NCBI GenBank assembly: GCA_008000375.1
Contig: SMOI01000136.1
Location: 30,345-86,772, forward strand
DNA: 56,428 bases
Direction: 5' to 3'
From: Poteriospumella lacustris
Taxonomy: Eukaryota > Sar > Chrysophyceae > Chromulinales > Dinobryaceae
The stretch's first letter is position 1. Each line of letters begins with the position of its first letter. Made by a program: the position numbers and the translations under genes. A model generated the notes under the pieces. The model was not told where the DNA came from. It searched no databases and saw only the letters and a program-made list of their open reading frames with translations. This document shows positions 1 through 11,578 of the stretch, in pieces.

Positions 1-92
<92 letters not shown>

Positions 93-120
93 ACACGACG
101 ACGACGACGACGACGACGGC
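1..120. repeat. GAC trinucleotide microsatellite
   Basis: About forty copies of GAC run from the window edge to about position 120, broken by a GAACAC near 92 and a GGC near 117. The tract probably continues outside the window. The same trinucleotide in GTC orientation recurs at 11808-11838 and 15018-15050. No long reading frame or splice signal ties this tract to a gene here. Confidence 0.95.
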
Positions 121-300
121 GACATCCCGGGCCATCACATAGCACAAGTTGCAGTAATATGTATTTCTATTACTTATCTTCATCAATGAGTGAGCCAAAT
201 CGACCGCATTGTGGGGTATGTAGAAGTCAACCAAGGAGAAGTCAAATAGTCCCCTTCGCCTCTCTTTCGTACGTTCATTTGGGGGGAGTGACGCAGGAAC

Positions 301-3064
301 ATGTGGATAGCGATCATCGCCGTCACTGCGATTCTGCACGGCTATGCAATGGCTCGCATTGATCAATTCGAACTGAAAAGTGGTAGAATGGGTCGAGATG
401 AAGATGGTAACCTCGTAGCTGTGGAGCTGAACGCGAAAAGGATGGTTGGTCACGATCGCCCGTTCTCTTCCGAAATGGCAGCGCTCTGCGCAACGGCGGC
501 GTACATACATCCTGATGAGTGCCGACACTGTCTCTCTACGTTGTTTGAACAATCGTTGATCCAAGAAAGTCGCACCCACAGTGATAGACCCACCGATTCG
601 CGTCCGTACAAGGATCGCTCCGTTCGACTGCTGTCTCGACTGTACCGCGTCCTGGGCGAAGACCGTTCCATGAAACAGGTAAGAGAAACTGACTTCGTGG
701 CTGTCGATCGTACACGGTGGATACGTGTGACCAATACCCATGATTACTTTCGACAGGTGTGTGTGGTGGGTCATTTCGAAGAACAACTTCTGCGATTCCT
801 GGCGGTGTACCTGCAACAGCACCACGACCTCGTCGTCTCCTGGCATCTGCTTCAGTACGGCTCCTCCGACGATGCGGAGAACGGCAATGTCGCTGTCGTT
901 CAGCGCATTGTTGACAGTGTGTTGTGGGACTTCCAACTGACCAGTGGTCGCATTCGGTATCACATGGCCACCGACATCGCTCACCTGGACCTGTCCGCCG
1001 TACGCCACTGCGACATTCTGCACATTCAAGACATACAGCGCCAGAATGCCGATTTGGCGTATGAGTATACTCCCACCAAGACCAGTGGCAGTCCGAATGA
1101 TGGACACCGTCGTATGGTATCGTTGTCGGACGTGTACTCCATGCTGCGTGTTCGCCTCGCTGAACTACAGCTGCAGCAACAGACACAGCGGCAGCAACAG
1201 ACACAGCGACAGCAGGTGTTGATCACCGCACCGACACCTACCATGATCATCTACGCCACCGATGATGCGGCTTCCTTCGATCGCGTGACCATCCCGCCGA
1301 CGGACACGATGCCAGCGGATCTGCAGGCGTCGCTGTCGTGGTTTGGCAGTGCCGTCGCCTTCGACGGGGCGGTAGACTACGGCGTCCCGGACATTTTGGA
1401 GGAAGAAGACGTTCCCCAACGCATCACCGCGAGTTGTGGGCGACTGGTACGTGTCTCACTGTGTGTCGCGTTCGCGATATCGTGTGTGACTGACTGACTG
1501 GCTCTGTGTCTGTGTCTGTGTCTGTGTGTGACTGTGTGTCTGTGTGCGACTGTGAATCGCTGGGAATAACATGTAGATCAGCGTCATCGGGGACGTGTTC
1601 TTTCAAGAAGCACCAACGACGATGTACGTGGGGCGATTGGTTCCCCCGCCAGTGTCCGTACCGCACGAACCATCACCAACGCCAGCGACATCGCCATCAC
1701 CATCGCCACCACCAGCGCCTGCGCCACCTGCTGCCCCGTCGTTTGAGGCCTTTCGCCAACAGACCTCCATCTATATCACCTTCGCCTTCCCTCTCTTCCT
1801 CGAGACTGCCCATGGCCTACGGAAAGCACTGACTCACGAACTAGGCTTCCCCGCGGCACAGGTCCACGTGGTGGGGTATCTCTCTTGGACAGAGCTGGTC
1901 GCGGCAGCAGCAGCATCTTCGGCGCCATCGCTTCAGATTTGCATCGGCGCCCATCAGGGCGAAACGTGGTTGCTGCCGTCGTACCTCGTGTTTCACACCG
2001 AGAACCATTGGAACACGTATCTCGCCCAGTCGACGGTCTACACCCGGGTGCTGCAGGCGGCCCGGGCAGTGATGGCGTACAGTCCCGCCCATTTGGCGTT
2101 TCTTCGTCGCGTACGAGCGTCCACCACCACAACGACCGATCCGACCACCAACGACCGGCGGCGATGGGACGCCGTGGTGGTCCCGTTCTTCACCGAGCCG
2201 TTGTATTACGCAGCGTCGGTCGTGACGTGGGGCGACGATGGGAAGGAACATGTGGCGATTCAACCCCGCTTCTGTGCGGATGCAGCATTGCCGAGCGGCA
2301 TTGCGCCCCTGCTGCCGTGTCATCATCAGCGTCGCACGGTGATGGAGCCCGTCGTGGACGTGATCATGCTGGGTGCACGCAGTATTCGTCGTCGAGAGTT
2401 CTTGCAGCAGGTGGTGGTGCGGTATTTCTACGAGGTGGAGCCCGTCACGAATGTCGTCTTGGCCATGCGGAATCTCACCGAGCGACCATCGATGTTAGTC
2501 AATTTCGTGGTGCAGTACATTGACCTGCACACACGTCAACGTCAAGGACTGGCGCCAGTCGAACAGTTGGCCGTGGTATTCGATCCGGCAGAGATCTATG
2601 TCCGTGAGACATTGTCGTTGCTCAGTCGCGTGACGATGAATGTGCATCAGAATGAGCAGGCGGTCTTTGAAACGCACCGCGTGAACAGCCTCTTGGCGCT
2701 GGGCTTGGCAGTGGTCAGTGAGCGGACGACGTACACCGAGCGGGACGCCTCCGAGGGAGACCCGTCGGCATGCCGCGACAACGACAATGGCAATGGCACT
2801 GACACGACCGAGGAATGGCGATTGGAAGACCCGTATGAAGCCGCAGGGGCGGTACAACTAGCGACCCAGTGGTCGGATCTCATTGAATCGGCCGCCACGT
2901 TGGCAAGTCCATCGCAGCAAGAGACGCTACGGCTGCAGCAACTCCGGGCTTTTCATTTTTACAACGATCGCGTCGCGCGAAATGTCACAGCGTTGCGAAC
3001 GTTGCTGTACCACCTCTACGAAGAGTGGACGGGGACCTCCACGTTGGCGAGTGTTCGTAGTTAA
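301..3064 (+). CDS. Glycosyltransferase-like protein with N-terminal signal/anchor
   Basis: Two or three exons. A clear intron at 1447-1576 (GTACGT...TGTAG, phase 0) joins the frame ending GRL to the frame starting ISVIGD. A second GTAAGA...CGACAG candidate at 679-756 is 78 nt and in frame, so it may be spliced or retained; spliced length is about 851 residues. The first 18 residues (MWIAIIAVTAILHGYAMA) form a hydrophobic signal peptide or type II anchor, pointing to the ER/Golgi. The C-terminal third carries VIMLGARSIRR (about residue 618) and NVHQNEQAVFETHRVNSLL...VVSE (about 710-738). This resembles the nucleotide-sugar-binding half of GT-B-like glycosyltransferases, where a HxxE/ETxR motif precedes a hydrophobic strand ending VSE. 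Substrate cannot be told. The N-terminal half has Gln-rich low complexity near 1165-1220. A decayed inverted copy lies at 11880-12345. Confidence 0.7.
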
Positions 3065-3223
3065 TGTTGGCGGGCGGGGCTATCGTCGTTCAAAGAGACA
3101 TACGATGCGAGCCTGTCACATGAAAGAGGCAACTTTCCACCGTCACCGTCGTTGAGTGCGATACCCCGCAGCGTCTATCACAGCGTATGACGTATGACGT
3201 CTAAGTGCATGTCAAGAAGAGAA

Positions 3224-5158
3224 TCAACCATGGAGGCGAGAAACATCGGAGGCGAAGGCATCCACCACCTTCGTCACGTCCACCTGTTGGGTGCCGAGAA
3301 GGCGCAGCAGCTCCTTCTCCGCACGCACGTGCAGCTCCTGGCGAAACGACCACACCCAAAGATATTGCGCGGGATCCGACGGGGGCAACGGGCCCAGTGA
3401 TTCTCCATGCAATGGTGTCATGATGGCTCATATCGCGCAACAGAGAGTTTCGCTGCGAAACACTGAGCCTCGTGGCCTTGCCCAAGTGGATGGAGTCGTC
3501 TCTGGTGTCTGGTGACGCACCGAACCATGACGCGGACACCGGGAAGACGACCCCAGATCCAGTCACGTTGACACTCGATAGCGTCACTGATGGCTGTACA
3601 CAGCCCGCGACATCGCGAGGTGGGCAATGGGTTGGTCAATTGGAAACAGGACATGCTGACATGACACGGCACTGGTGGTGGGGATGGAGACCCCTGCGGC
3701 GCTCTCGACAACGACGATTCTTGGACGAGAAGGACCACCATCTCTTCGGGCATGGGCGTATCGGCAAGCTTCAGAATGCAGCGCGTCAACACCTTCACCA
3801 ACAAGGGAAACGCTCGCAGGATTCCTGCCATGTCGACGGCCGCGCGGGCTGTGAAGGATTCGAACATGGCTTGGACGTGGGGAGGTGCCACCCGCGCCGT
3901 CACAGTGCCCGACGTGTTGTTGGCCAGATGGCGGCGCAACTGACGAGCGGCATCGGACAGGGAAGGATTCGTGCTGAGAATCAGACGAGTGGCGAATTGC
4001 GTGTACATCGCGTCCAGTTCGTGCACCACCGTGTTCATGCTGAAAGAAGCCTGCTGGACGATGGGTCGATGTTCCTCACAGGCGTCGGTACGATCCAGAG
4101 AATCCGCCACCATCACGACACTGCCAGGGGTCACTGCCCACAGCACCCAAGTTTAGTTAGACAGCTGTAGAAGAGGGAAATTAGCATCTTTGCTTACCTT
4201 TCATCTGCTCTTCCACCCACGCAAATTCAATTTCGTCTTCCAATTCAGCCGCATCCATCAGCGCATTTCCAAAAGCCCACTCGTAAGCCTCATCTGACGG
4301 TGTGCGCACATGGACGGAGTTCGGACAACTGCGAAAGTGGGTTGCCCTGAAGTGCGTTGAGTATCGAAGGAGAAAGGCGCGCAGATCGGAACGTTCGTGG
4401 AAAACATCCATATTGGCCCATTTTCCAACCATTATGGGTGTGTTCGTCGGAGTAGCGCTGAGATAGTTCGTCCACTCACTTTCCGGAATATAGGTGTCGA
4501 AATAGTCTCCCGACAGATGATACAGATCCCACGTCGGCTCAAGGTGGTCGAAGGTGGGCAACGCATCGGATCCAGTGATCGGGAAAACATCCGACTGTTT
4601 GAATGCGCGCATGGTTATCGAACCGAACCAAGTTACGGAGTTAAGAAAGAGTTTATACATACAACCCTCAGTTCGCCAGGTAAGAACCACACGTTCCTCA
4701 GCTTGTTCAGTCATGGGAGAGAGTGGTTCGTCCCGTGCGTGGACAACAATGCTCACTAACAAGTCCGGGTTCTGCTCAACCCCATCTGTTTTCGCGGAGT
4801 AGAGACGCTGATTGTCGTACGCTACGTACCGAAATAAACATCCACCCTGTGTGTGCTCGATTACATGCAACGGATTCGTGTGCGGAGGATAATCTCGCCA
4901 GGGTAACGTCGAAACATCTGGAGAGATCAGGTCACTCACACTCACACAGTTTTGAGTAAAACGGATAAGGTGAGGAGGCACCAGAATTGGCTCAGATGAT
5001 CGGTCCATATGGTTGGAGAATGCAGTCAGCAAAACAAGTTCTGAAGCAATCATTCGCAGTTCCAGAGAATGCAAGTGCTGTAAGCCCGAAAGCGATCGTT
5101 GCGACACACCCAAGTGATGTCGCAGTGAGACTGCGGGGAGACTTTTTGCCGTCCTCAT
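3224..5158 (-). CDS. Unknown protein, two exons, frame broken near 3' end
   Basis: Start ATG at 5156-5158 (MRTAKSL). A 64-nt intron at 4134-4197 (GTAAGC...GGGCAG with a CTAAC branch-like site, phase 1) joins ...WVEEQMK to VTPGSVVMVADSLDRTDAC. Coding then runs to a TGA at 3418-3420. Immediately beyond, in another frame, comes a convincing C-terminal segment (3224-3421, with QYLWVWSFRQELH and ending SRLHG-stop). Either a one-base indel or an unrecognised short intron therefore lies near 3420. I do not recognise the family. The peptide ADSLDRTDAC is faintly like the DCLDRTN signature of Sac phosphoinositide phosphatases, but the catalytic Cys position is Ala and no other Sac feature is evident, so no function is assigned. 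An inverted fragment of the same gene sits directly upstream at 5199-5486. Confidence 0.55.
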
Positions 5159-5198
5159 CAGATTCTCTTTGTGCGAATCAAAGACTTGCTACTATATA

Positions 5199-5486
5199 CA
5201 TATGGACCTCATAATGAACCGATCATCTGAGCCAATTCTGGTGCCTCCTCACCTTATCCGTTTCAGATCAGACGGTCTGAGTCCCAAATGCACGAAGATG
5301 TTCCGACGTTACCCTGGCGAGATTATCCTCCGTTGCATGTGATCGAGCACACATAGGGTAGACGTCTTTTCAGGTACGTATCATGTGACAATCGGCGTCT
5401 GTACTCCGCGAAACAGATGGGGTTGAGCAGAATCCCGATGTGTTTGTGAGCGTTGTTGTTCACGAACCGGACGAACCCCACTCTCA
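5199..5486 (+). pseudogene. Inverted decayed fragment of the 3224-5158 gene
   Basis: Read on the plus strand, this stretch matches the reverse complement of about 4710-5011 base for base over long runs, e.g. CCGATCATCTGAGCCAATTC and ACCCTGGCGAGATTATCCTC. It carries small indels (an extra 12 nt near 5209) and many substitutions. CAG has become TAG in the segment GCACACATAGG, and a second TAG follows, so it cannot encode the parent peptide. The two arms are separated by about 190 nt that contain the parent gene's start codon. Confidence 0.85.
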
Positions 5487-5528
5487 CAAACAGAAGTTAT
5501 CATCTTTATAGTTAATAATTATCATCTT

Positions 5529-6346
5529 TCAGAGAGAGTCGCTTTCGTGACCCGAATCCATATGGTTTCGAGATTGAACATTTAGCATCGGTGGCTTACG
5601 GGGCAATGGTTGAGACGGTAGTATTGTTCGTTGAGCTTCGCCTGTCTCATCGAGCAGAGAGTATTCATCAGTAACCGGCCTGTTCAGGATCTCGTCGCGA
5701 AAGATGACGAGAAATCCATCGAACATACTGAAAGACACGAAAAGCAAGAAGCAAAAAGAAGCCATCGCATGAAAAAGACGGCGATCCTCTGGAGAGTGAT
5801 CAAAGTTCTTCGACTGTTCAATCAGAATGGCGAAGAGTATCAGCATTTGCTGCGACAGCAAAAATACAATTCCAAGTAGAAGTCCGATTGACAGTGGCGA
5901 CACATTCTGTGTTGACAAATAATACACGATCATCGCCGCTTATTTATTTTTTGGTCAGAGCTACATTACCCTTACCCTGTAAAGAATGAAGCTTCCTTGC
6001 ATTCCAATCACCATTAAAAGAGTAGTTGTCCAGACTGCTCCAAAGCTTGCTGCGATGAGAAGTGCGTTGTTGGAATTCACATTGTTGTGCAATGACACGC
6101 AAGAGAGAATGAACGCTAATATGATCAGTCCCTAAAAGTCGCTCTGTAATTGGATCCGCAGGAAACCTCCAAGTAGTCAGCACTTACCACAGTAGCAAGC
6201 CAAGCGGCGGATATTGCCAATCTAGGGGATCGAATCCACCCGAAGCATGCGTGCCGAATTATCCTTGTCGAATCTAAAAATCAACGGAGAGTGTATCAAA
6301 AGGAGGTGTCTGAAAAGGTCAAGACTATACCTATTTCTGGTGCCAT
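5529..6346 (-). CDS. Four-transmembrane protein (MARVEL-like topology), four exons
   Basis: Reconstructed from splice phases. Exon 1 is 6331-6346 (MAPEI), exon 2 is 6188-6273, exon 3 is 5976-6131 and exon 4 is 5529-5906. Introns are 57, 56 and 69 nt, all GT...AG with matching phases (1, 0, 0). The 211-residue product has four hydrophobic helices: LAISAAWLATVGLIILAF, LLIAASFGAVWTTTLLMVIG, SIGLLLGIVFLLSQQMLILF and FCFLLFVSFSMFDGFLVIF. A short basic N-terminus precedes them and an acidic/proline tail follows, ending HESDSL. Length and 4-TM layout recall MARVEL-domain or tetraspan vesicle proteins, but no diagnostic motif is visible; treat that as topology only. The start is supported by the perfect phase fit of the 16-nt first exon. 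Confidence 0.7.
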
Positions 6347-6892
6347 GTCCTTTTGTCGATAAATTTCGTTTGATTTCTTGTGAGTTCCTGGAAACTGGTG
6401 AATAATAAGGGATGCTCGTATTTGAAAGCATCATTTATTGTGACACATTGACGTATTGTCATATTGTGATTCTGGTATATTGGCATATTGGCCTATTCTA
6501 TCGATGGATCACAAACAGTCGGTGAAAACGGGAAAGGACGGAAAGGGTCCAGCCTCCATGAAAGGAGGTTGAAGGGATTGCTCATGTTCAAGCAGGGATC
6601 AACAAAGTGATTGAATCTTAGTTAAGCGTCGTTTCAGTAATACCTCCAACATAGACGGTAGATATCACAGAAAGTTCTGGGAGTGAGGATAAAAAATGGC
6701 AACAGACACAGAGAGAGACCAGCGGCGACTGAACAAAGATAACCTACAGGCAATAATCACAATCAAGTAGGCCTTAGGCTTGTGAATTTCATCAATCGCT
6801 TACGTGCGGAGGTATGAGTAATTTGCGAATGATGACTATGCTGGCTGTAAAAACTCACCCTGTGATGAATTCAGAACGAAAATTCTAGAGGG
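6347..6892. promoter_or_regulatory. Divergent intergenic region / shared promoter
   Basis: It separates the start of the minus-strand membrane protein (6346) from the plus-strand RNase H protein (6893). It is AT-richer than the flanks and holds imperfect repeats of ATATTG/CATATTGGC near 6455-6495. A GTATGAG...AATTCAG pair near 6810-6873 could be a 5'UTR intron of the downstream gene. No other gene is seen. Confidence 0.4.
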
Positions 6893-8455
6893 ATGGAAGC
6901 GCAGGACAGGCCTCAAAGAACAGGACCGAGTGGTCGCGGCACCAGAGGACAGTATGAATCAACTGTTGGTAGAGGTGGTAGGGGCGGCAGAAGTGGTAGA
7001 GGACAAGGAAGAGCGAATGGGCGGGGCGAAAGAACCCCGCGACGCATCGTGCAGGATCTTGTCGCCTTTTTCGATGGCTCTGCCGAGCCGAACCCTGGAA
7101 ACGGAGGTGCCGGATGGGTAATCAAGGATGCAGGCAGTGGAGTAGAGTTGAAACGAGGAGGCTCCATTGTTACCATTCCAGGATCCGCAACTGTGACCTC
7201 GAATCAAGCTGAGTATGCTGCCTTAATCGAAGTGTTGAAGGAGTGTATCGCTTTCCAAGCCAACAGTGTCCAAGTTAAAGGTGATTCAGAGCTCGTCATC
7301 TTGCAAATGAGTGGTTCGTACCGAGTTTCATCGCCGAACCTCCGCGAATTGCACAATACGGCCACTCATCTTGCGAGACGAATCCCGCAGATTTCCTTCG
7401 AATCGATTCCTCGCGATGAAAATGCTATCGCAGACGAAATTGCCCGCAACTTTTCGTCAAGAGTTGGTATCGAAGTACGCCAAGTGAGAGATCGTATTCG
7501 AAATCGCAATCGTCCTCAGCAGGTGACCGACAATGGCGACTTTTCTTGGCAATGGTTGGAGGCCTTGCGTCACAACGTCGGCAATATCGAAGCACACAAC
7601 TCCTTTATTGACACACTATGGAATATGGGCCCCGACAGCCAAAAGCTTCCACCCCAGACACCTCCTCCGTCGGTTCCACGGTCACGTGACTCGAGAAGTG
7701 GATCGTCATCGGGACGATCCACGCCTGGTGGCAGTGTTATCACCCAGTCCGACTTGACCGAATCGTCCAATTCATTTTCGAATTTGGAGCTGGATGATGA
7801 CGACGATACACCAAGTGGTAGTGGTAGACACTCAAACCCCTCACAAGGTGTAGCCCATCGAATGGGGTCGGGTCAATACCAAAATATTCAAGTTCGTTAT
7901 TTGTTGAAGCGAGCGCAGTGTGGACTGGCAGAGGCGTACCGCGCGTCTGCTGAATTGGAGGCTCGCCATCAACGATGGATTACTTGTGGTGGACAGTGGA
8001 TCATGGCATACGATGTGTTGAATCATGCCTTGCAAGACATGGATCCTTGGGTGGCGTTGCTGTTGGATCATGAATTGAATGGTCCCGAAGGGAGTTTCCC
8101 CGACGGTCACGACGAAGAACAACTCCGTCAATTGCTCAATGTCATCCGCTTGGTTCAACAAGACACCGAACAAAAGCGCGCTGAGGCCTTGGATATTATG
8201 CAGAGCCGATTGCGTGACATTTTACGGCAATTGCGCCCGTTGAGATCCGATCGTGACATGGTGAAGGCTCGCATGGGCGAAGATCGCTGGATGAACAATC
8301 CTAATCCGAAGATGACGTATGCGGAGAAAATCATTCAACTGCATCAAGAAAAGATTCTGCTCGAAAGTGCTATCCGAGATGTGGAGCAGTTGCAACTCCG
8401 TCGCCCGTCGCAGCCGACACCGTCGATGGACAATGCGGACGCGATCGTCATCTAA
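6893..8455 (+). CDS. RGG-box protein with RNase H-like (RVT_3 type) domain
   Basis: Single exon, 520 residues. Residues 1-50 are Arg/Gly-rich (GRGGRGGRSGRGQGR), typical of RNA binding. Residues about 55-190 are a ribonuclease HI fold of the RVT_3 type: FFDGSAEPNPGNGGAGW gives Asp61, NQAEYAAL gives Glu107, VKGDSELV gives Asp131 and ENAIADEIAR gives Asp181. All four acidic metal-binding residues are therefore present and RNA:DNA-hybrid cleavage is plausible. A Ser/Pro-rich linker (about 250-320) follows, then a charged, probably helical C-terminal region (about 345-510). There is no reverse transcriptase or integrase around it, so it looks like a host gene rather than a retroelement remnant. 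Family members of this type occur in plants, bacteria and protists; the physiological substrate is unknown. Confidence 0.8.
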   Translation: MEAQDRPQRTGPSGRGTRGQYESTVGRGGRGGRSGRGQGRANGRGERTPRRIVQDLVAFFDGSAEPNPGNGGAGWVIKDAGSGVELKRGGSIVTIPGSATVTSNQAEYAALIEVLKECIAFQANSVQVKGDSELVILQMSGSYRVSSPNLRELHNTATHLARRIPQISFESIPRDENAIADEIARNFSSRVGIEVRQVRDRIRNRNRPQQVTDNGDFSWQWLEALRHNVGNIEAHNSFIDTLWNMGPDSQKLPPQTPPPSVPRSRDSRSGSSSGRSTPGGSVITQSDLTESSNSFSNLELDDDDDTPSGSGRHSNPSQGVAHRMGSGQYQNIQVRYLLKRAQCGLAEAYRASAELEARHQRWITCGGQWIMAYDVLNHALQDMDPWVALLLDHELNGPEGSFPDGHDEEQLRQLLNVIRLVQQDTEQKRAEALDIMQSRLRDILRQLRPLRSDRDMVKARMGEDRWMNNPNPKMTYAEKIIQLHQEKILLESAIRDVEQLQLRRPSQPTPSMDNADAIVI

Positions 8456-8843
8456 TCGTCATACAAAGGCATTCTTTCAACAACAATTTTCGACATGTTT
8501 CAATCGGTGATGTGCCCGATAATATCTTGCGATGTAATTCTTCTTTTACACTACTACCTTCGAACGAACGATCCATTCCGCTTGCTTAACGTCACAGCGG
8601 CGGAGCTGTGGAGTAAACCCAGACCACCACCATTTCCCCATGTTTTGGGTAACACGCATTCCACATCGTCATCGTCGTCGTGCTCTCGTGTTTCAATAAA
8701 ACAACCAAGGAAAGAGAGAGAACCAAGAAGAAAAAAACAAGAAGAAAGCAAGATGCTTTACCATTTACGACTTAGGAGAGATCAGAATACGATAGTTGAT
8801 TACAAGCTTATATTGTAGATATTCTGGCTTCCCGTAAACAAGC
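8456..8843. other. 3'UTR and intergenic spacer
   Basis: No gene is seen between the RNase H protein and TMEM18. An AATAAA hexamer at 8695-8700, about 240 nt after the stop codon, is a candidate polyadenylation signal. A purine-rich run follows at 8701-8750. Confidence 0.35.
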
Positions 8844-9529
8844 ATGGATAGCGAAGGTGTGGAAGTGCATACCCAATCACTCATCCCAGAAGAAGTGGTG
8901 GAAGGAGCGGAAACCTTCGATGATTTCTTTCAAGCCATTGAGTCACAAATGATGAATTATGTCAAGAAATCATACAAAGTACCGGAAACCTCTTGGGATC
9001 AGTTTCAAGCCTTTCTAGCGGCGGTGAATTGGAATGAAAAGTTGATTGTGGGATTGGTCTGCTTCCATTTGACGTTGTTCCTAATCTTTATCTTGTTTCG
9101 TCGCAATTTGGATGTACAAATGGTCTTGTTCCTTCTCATTAGTGCGTTGGTCTACTTTTCTGAAAATGTGAATCGATGGGGATCTGCCCATTGGCGAGAT
9201 TTCGCCACCCAAAACTACTTCGACAAAAGCGGCGTGTTCATGGGCATCTTCTACGCGGCGCCCATGTTGTTGATTGCCACTGCCCAGTTGGTAGGTCTCC
9301 CTCTCTTTGCGTCGCTGCAGTAGTATCACTTGTCTGATCGTTTGATCGTATCGTGCCCAAACAGATCAACGTGCTGCTCTTGTCGAGCACGACGCTCATC
9401 GCGGTGAAACGTGCGGAGTTGAAGCAGCGGTTGCGTCAACAGAAGGTTCAAGAAGGCGGCGCCCCTTCTGAAGGGACAGGAAGTGGTGAAACGGCGTCAG
9501 ACGCGGCAGCCACCAAGAAGAACGATTAG
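8844..9529 (+). CDS. TMEM18: TMEM18 family nuclear-envelope membrane protein
   Basis: Two exons: 8844-9290 and 9365-9529. A 74-nt intron (GTAGGT...AAACAG, phase 0) separates them. The product is 203 residues. The stretch WDQFQAFLAAVNWNEKLIVGL, the segment FLLISALVYFSENVNRWGSAHW and the NYFDKSGVFMGIFYAAPMLL run are the conserved features of TMEM18. Three hydrophobic helices lie at about 67-85, 91-106 and 130-158. The C-terminus is basic and charged (KRAELKQRLRQQK, ending in a Lys-rich tail), as in the animal protein, where it serves nuclear retention and DNA contact. Without splicing the frame would stop nine codons into the intron and lose the end of helix three and the tail, which supports the intron. 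The N-terminal 45 residues are acidic and lineage-specific. Confidence 0.9.
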
Positions 9530-9663
9530 AAGGGCAGCTCCCCTCTGCCTGCTGCCGATGTGAGAGGTGTCTGCGGTGGATCTACTTCAACGAAAAGCGG
9601 CATCTCGTGTGCCCCACGAGCGGCATCGGCATATGTACATACTATATAATCTCTATTTTGCTC
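9530..9663. other. Convergent 3' spacer
   Basis: These 134 bp lie between the TMEM18 stop and the FIBP stop and must hold both 3' ends. I see no further structure. Confidence 0.3.
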
Positions 9664-11578
9664 TTACAATCGTCGATTGGTGTCGACCATCATGAACTCG
9701 GTCAGCGTCAACTTGCAAAAGAGCAGGAAACGTAGCCAGTCCGCCCGCATGTAATAGGCTTTCGACTGGATACGCGTGCTGCTGACGTAGCTTTGGTTCA
9801 GGTGCATGCTGCTGTTACTCGCACTGTAATGACCACTGGTATAGCCGATGCCGCTGTTGCCATTGCCACCGAGCAGGCTATTGCGATCGGTCAGCTGTGT
9901 GCCCGTGCTCTCTCGTCCGACCGTCACGACGCTCGCATCGGAACGAGACGTGAGCCCATCACTCGTGCGGACGCTGATATTGCTCGCCGCGAAGACCGAC
10001 CCCATCGCATTGCCACCGCCAGAGACGCCTCCGACCCCTCCACCTCCACCGCCACCGCCACCACCGCCACCACTTCCCATCGTTCCGGCCGTCACACCTG
10101 CGTACGTTGACGCACCACTGCCATACGCGGCGGTGGAGGAGCCGCCGGCGGCAGCGGCCATCGAACTCGATGTCACTGCCGCATTCGCTGCACTCGTCGT
10201 CGTCGTGGAGGTCGACGCGGACGGTGCGTGGTGATGGTGATGGTGATGGCCGCCTTTGCCCATTTCGGGGATCTCTTCGGCCGCGTAATAGCACGCGGCG
10301 ATGATCGACCCCATCTCGCCCATGGTCACCCCACATTCTTCCAGCGGCTCCGCCACTTTCGTCAGAATATCTTCGTACAAATCGCGGAATTCCTTCGTCT
10401 GCGACAAATTGGAGCCGATCGTCAACAGTCCCTTGATCGCCGTGCGCAATCGGGTGGAGAACGAATACCCAAACGACACGGACCCTTCCAACTTCCGCAA
10501 CACGGTCGATGCCAATCGACTACGTACCGAGGCACAGCCCGCATCCAACATGTCACCGGTCAACACCGTACGCAGGTCACGTAGACTGGTCAACAGCTGT
10601 ACGAACAGACGCAGGTGGAGGGAGGTGGGAGGGGGCGGGTTAGAGGTCGCCATTGGCCATAGCACCGCACAGTTCACTGTTACCGTACCTGTTTGTCGAC
10701 TTCGAATTGTTCCACCGATGGAAAGACACGCCACACATACGACCAGGCGAACTGGCTGTTGTCCAAGAATGTCTGCGGATCTATCGTCGTCACCCCCGAC
10801 ACATCAGCACACCGCAACGGTAACGAGTTTGTCCAACCATTTTGAACGCAATAGCGGTAGCTTTACCTGATAACGCATCGGCTTGCAGAATACGTACGAA
10901 TGCGGCCGTATCCACGTTGAGACAACTCATCGTGACCGCCGCACATGTCTCCAAACTCGGATACGGCACCTTCGCCAGTCGTTTCTTCGTCGTCAGGTTG
11001 AACTTCGAGTCCATCAGATAGATCAAACACGTGTATTTCTTGGCCAACTGAGCGCTGATTAAGTAATTCTTGCTGATAAACTGAAAGGCATTGCCCGACG
11101 AGTTCGTCGTGTCTTCGAAGGCGGCGTAGATCCGTTTGATGTTGTCGAACTGTCGCATGACGCTGCGCAGGTGCAGCCCTGTGGTCTCGGAGGCATCCTC
11201 CAGATCCTTACGACTCTTCGTCAGCTTCTTATTGAGCAATTCACGGATGAAGGCATCATCCAAGCTCCAGTACTTCTCGATAAGAAACGATTGCAGCTCG
11301 GGACCCACCGTGCAGACGCTTTGCGACCGCACCAGATACGGCTGCATCAGATAATGCTCCAACACCTCAAAGCAACGAAACTGATCTTCAATGTCAAATT
11401 GAAACATGCGCATCATATCGGCACTGCTCTCTTCGATGCGATAACTGAATTCGAAGTGGTTGCCACGGAACGGGGACACCTTCGCGACTTCATCCGGCGT
11501 GAATCCATCGATCCAGTACCCATAAATATCCATGTCGATCTCAGGCGGAGAGCACACGGAAATCAACAAGTCTTCCAT
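9664..11578 (-). CDS. FIBP: FIBP homologue (FGF1 intracellular-binding protein family)
   Basis: Three exons: 10867-11578, 10689-10780 and 9664-10596. The introns are 86 and 92 nt, phases 1 and 0. The product is about 578 residues. Family-specific blocks are EKYWSLDDAFIRELLNKKL (102-120), the following KDLEDASETTGLHLRSVMRQFDN, FAWSYVWRVFPSVEQFEVDKQ in exon 2, and the LLTSLRDLRTVLTGDML helical block at the start of exon 3. Animal FIBP is about 360 residues. The excess here is one insertion of about 160 residues (from about 385) of His-, Ala-, Ser- and Gly-runs, including seven consecutive His. It sits just before the last conserved helix (MRADWLRFLLFCKLTLTEF). The cellular role of FIBP outside animals is not known. 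Confidence 0.88.

Noticed and set aside
1165-1225. CAGCAACAGACACAG repeats as a CRISPR-like or regulatory array.
   Set aside because: They are a short Gln/Thr-coding low-complexity tract within an exon; there are no spacers and the genome is eukaryotic.
3224-5158. Assignment of the unknown gene to the Sac phosphoinositide phosphatase family from SLDRT.
   Set aside because: The catalytic Cys is absent and no other Sac block is seen; the five-residue match is too short.
6893-8455. RNase H domain as part of a retrotransposon.
   Set aside because: No reverse transcriptase, integrase, LTR or target-site duplication nearby; the domain is of the free-standing RVT_3 type with an RGG tail.
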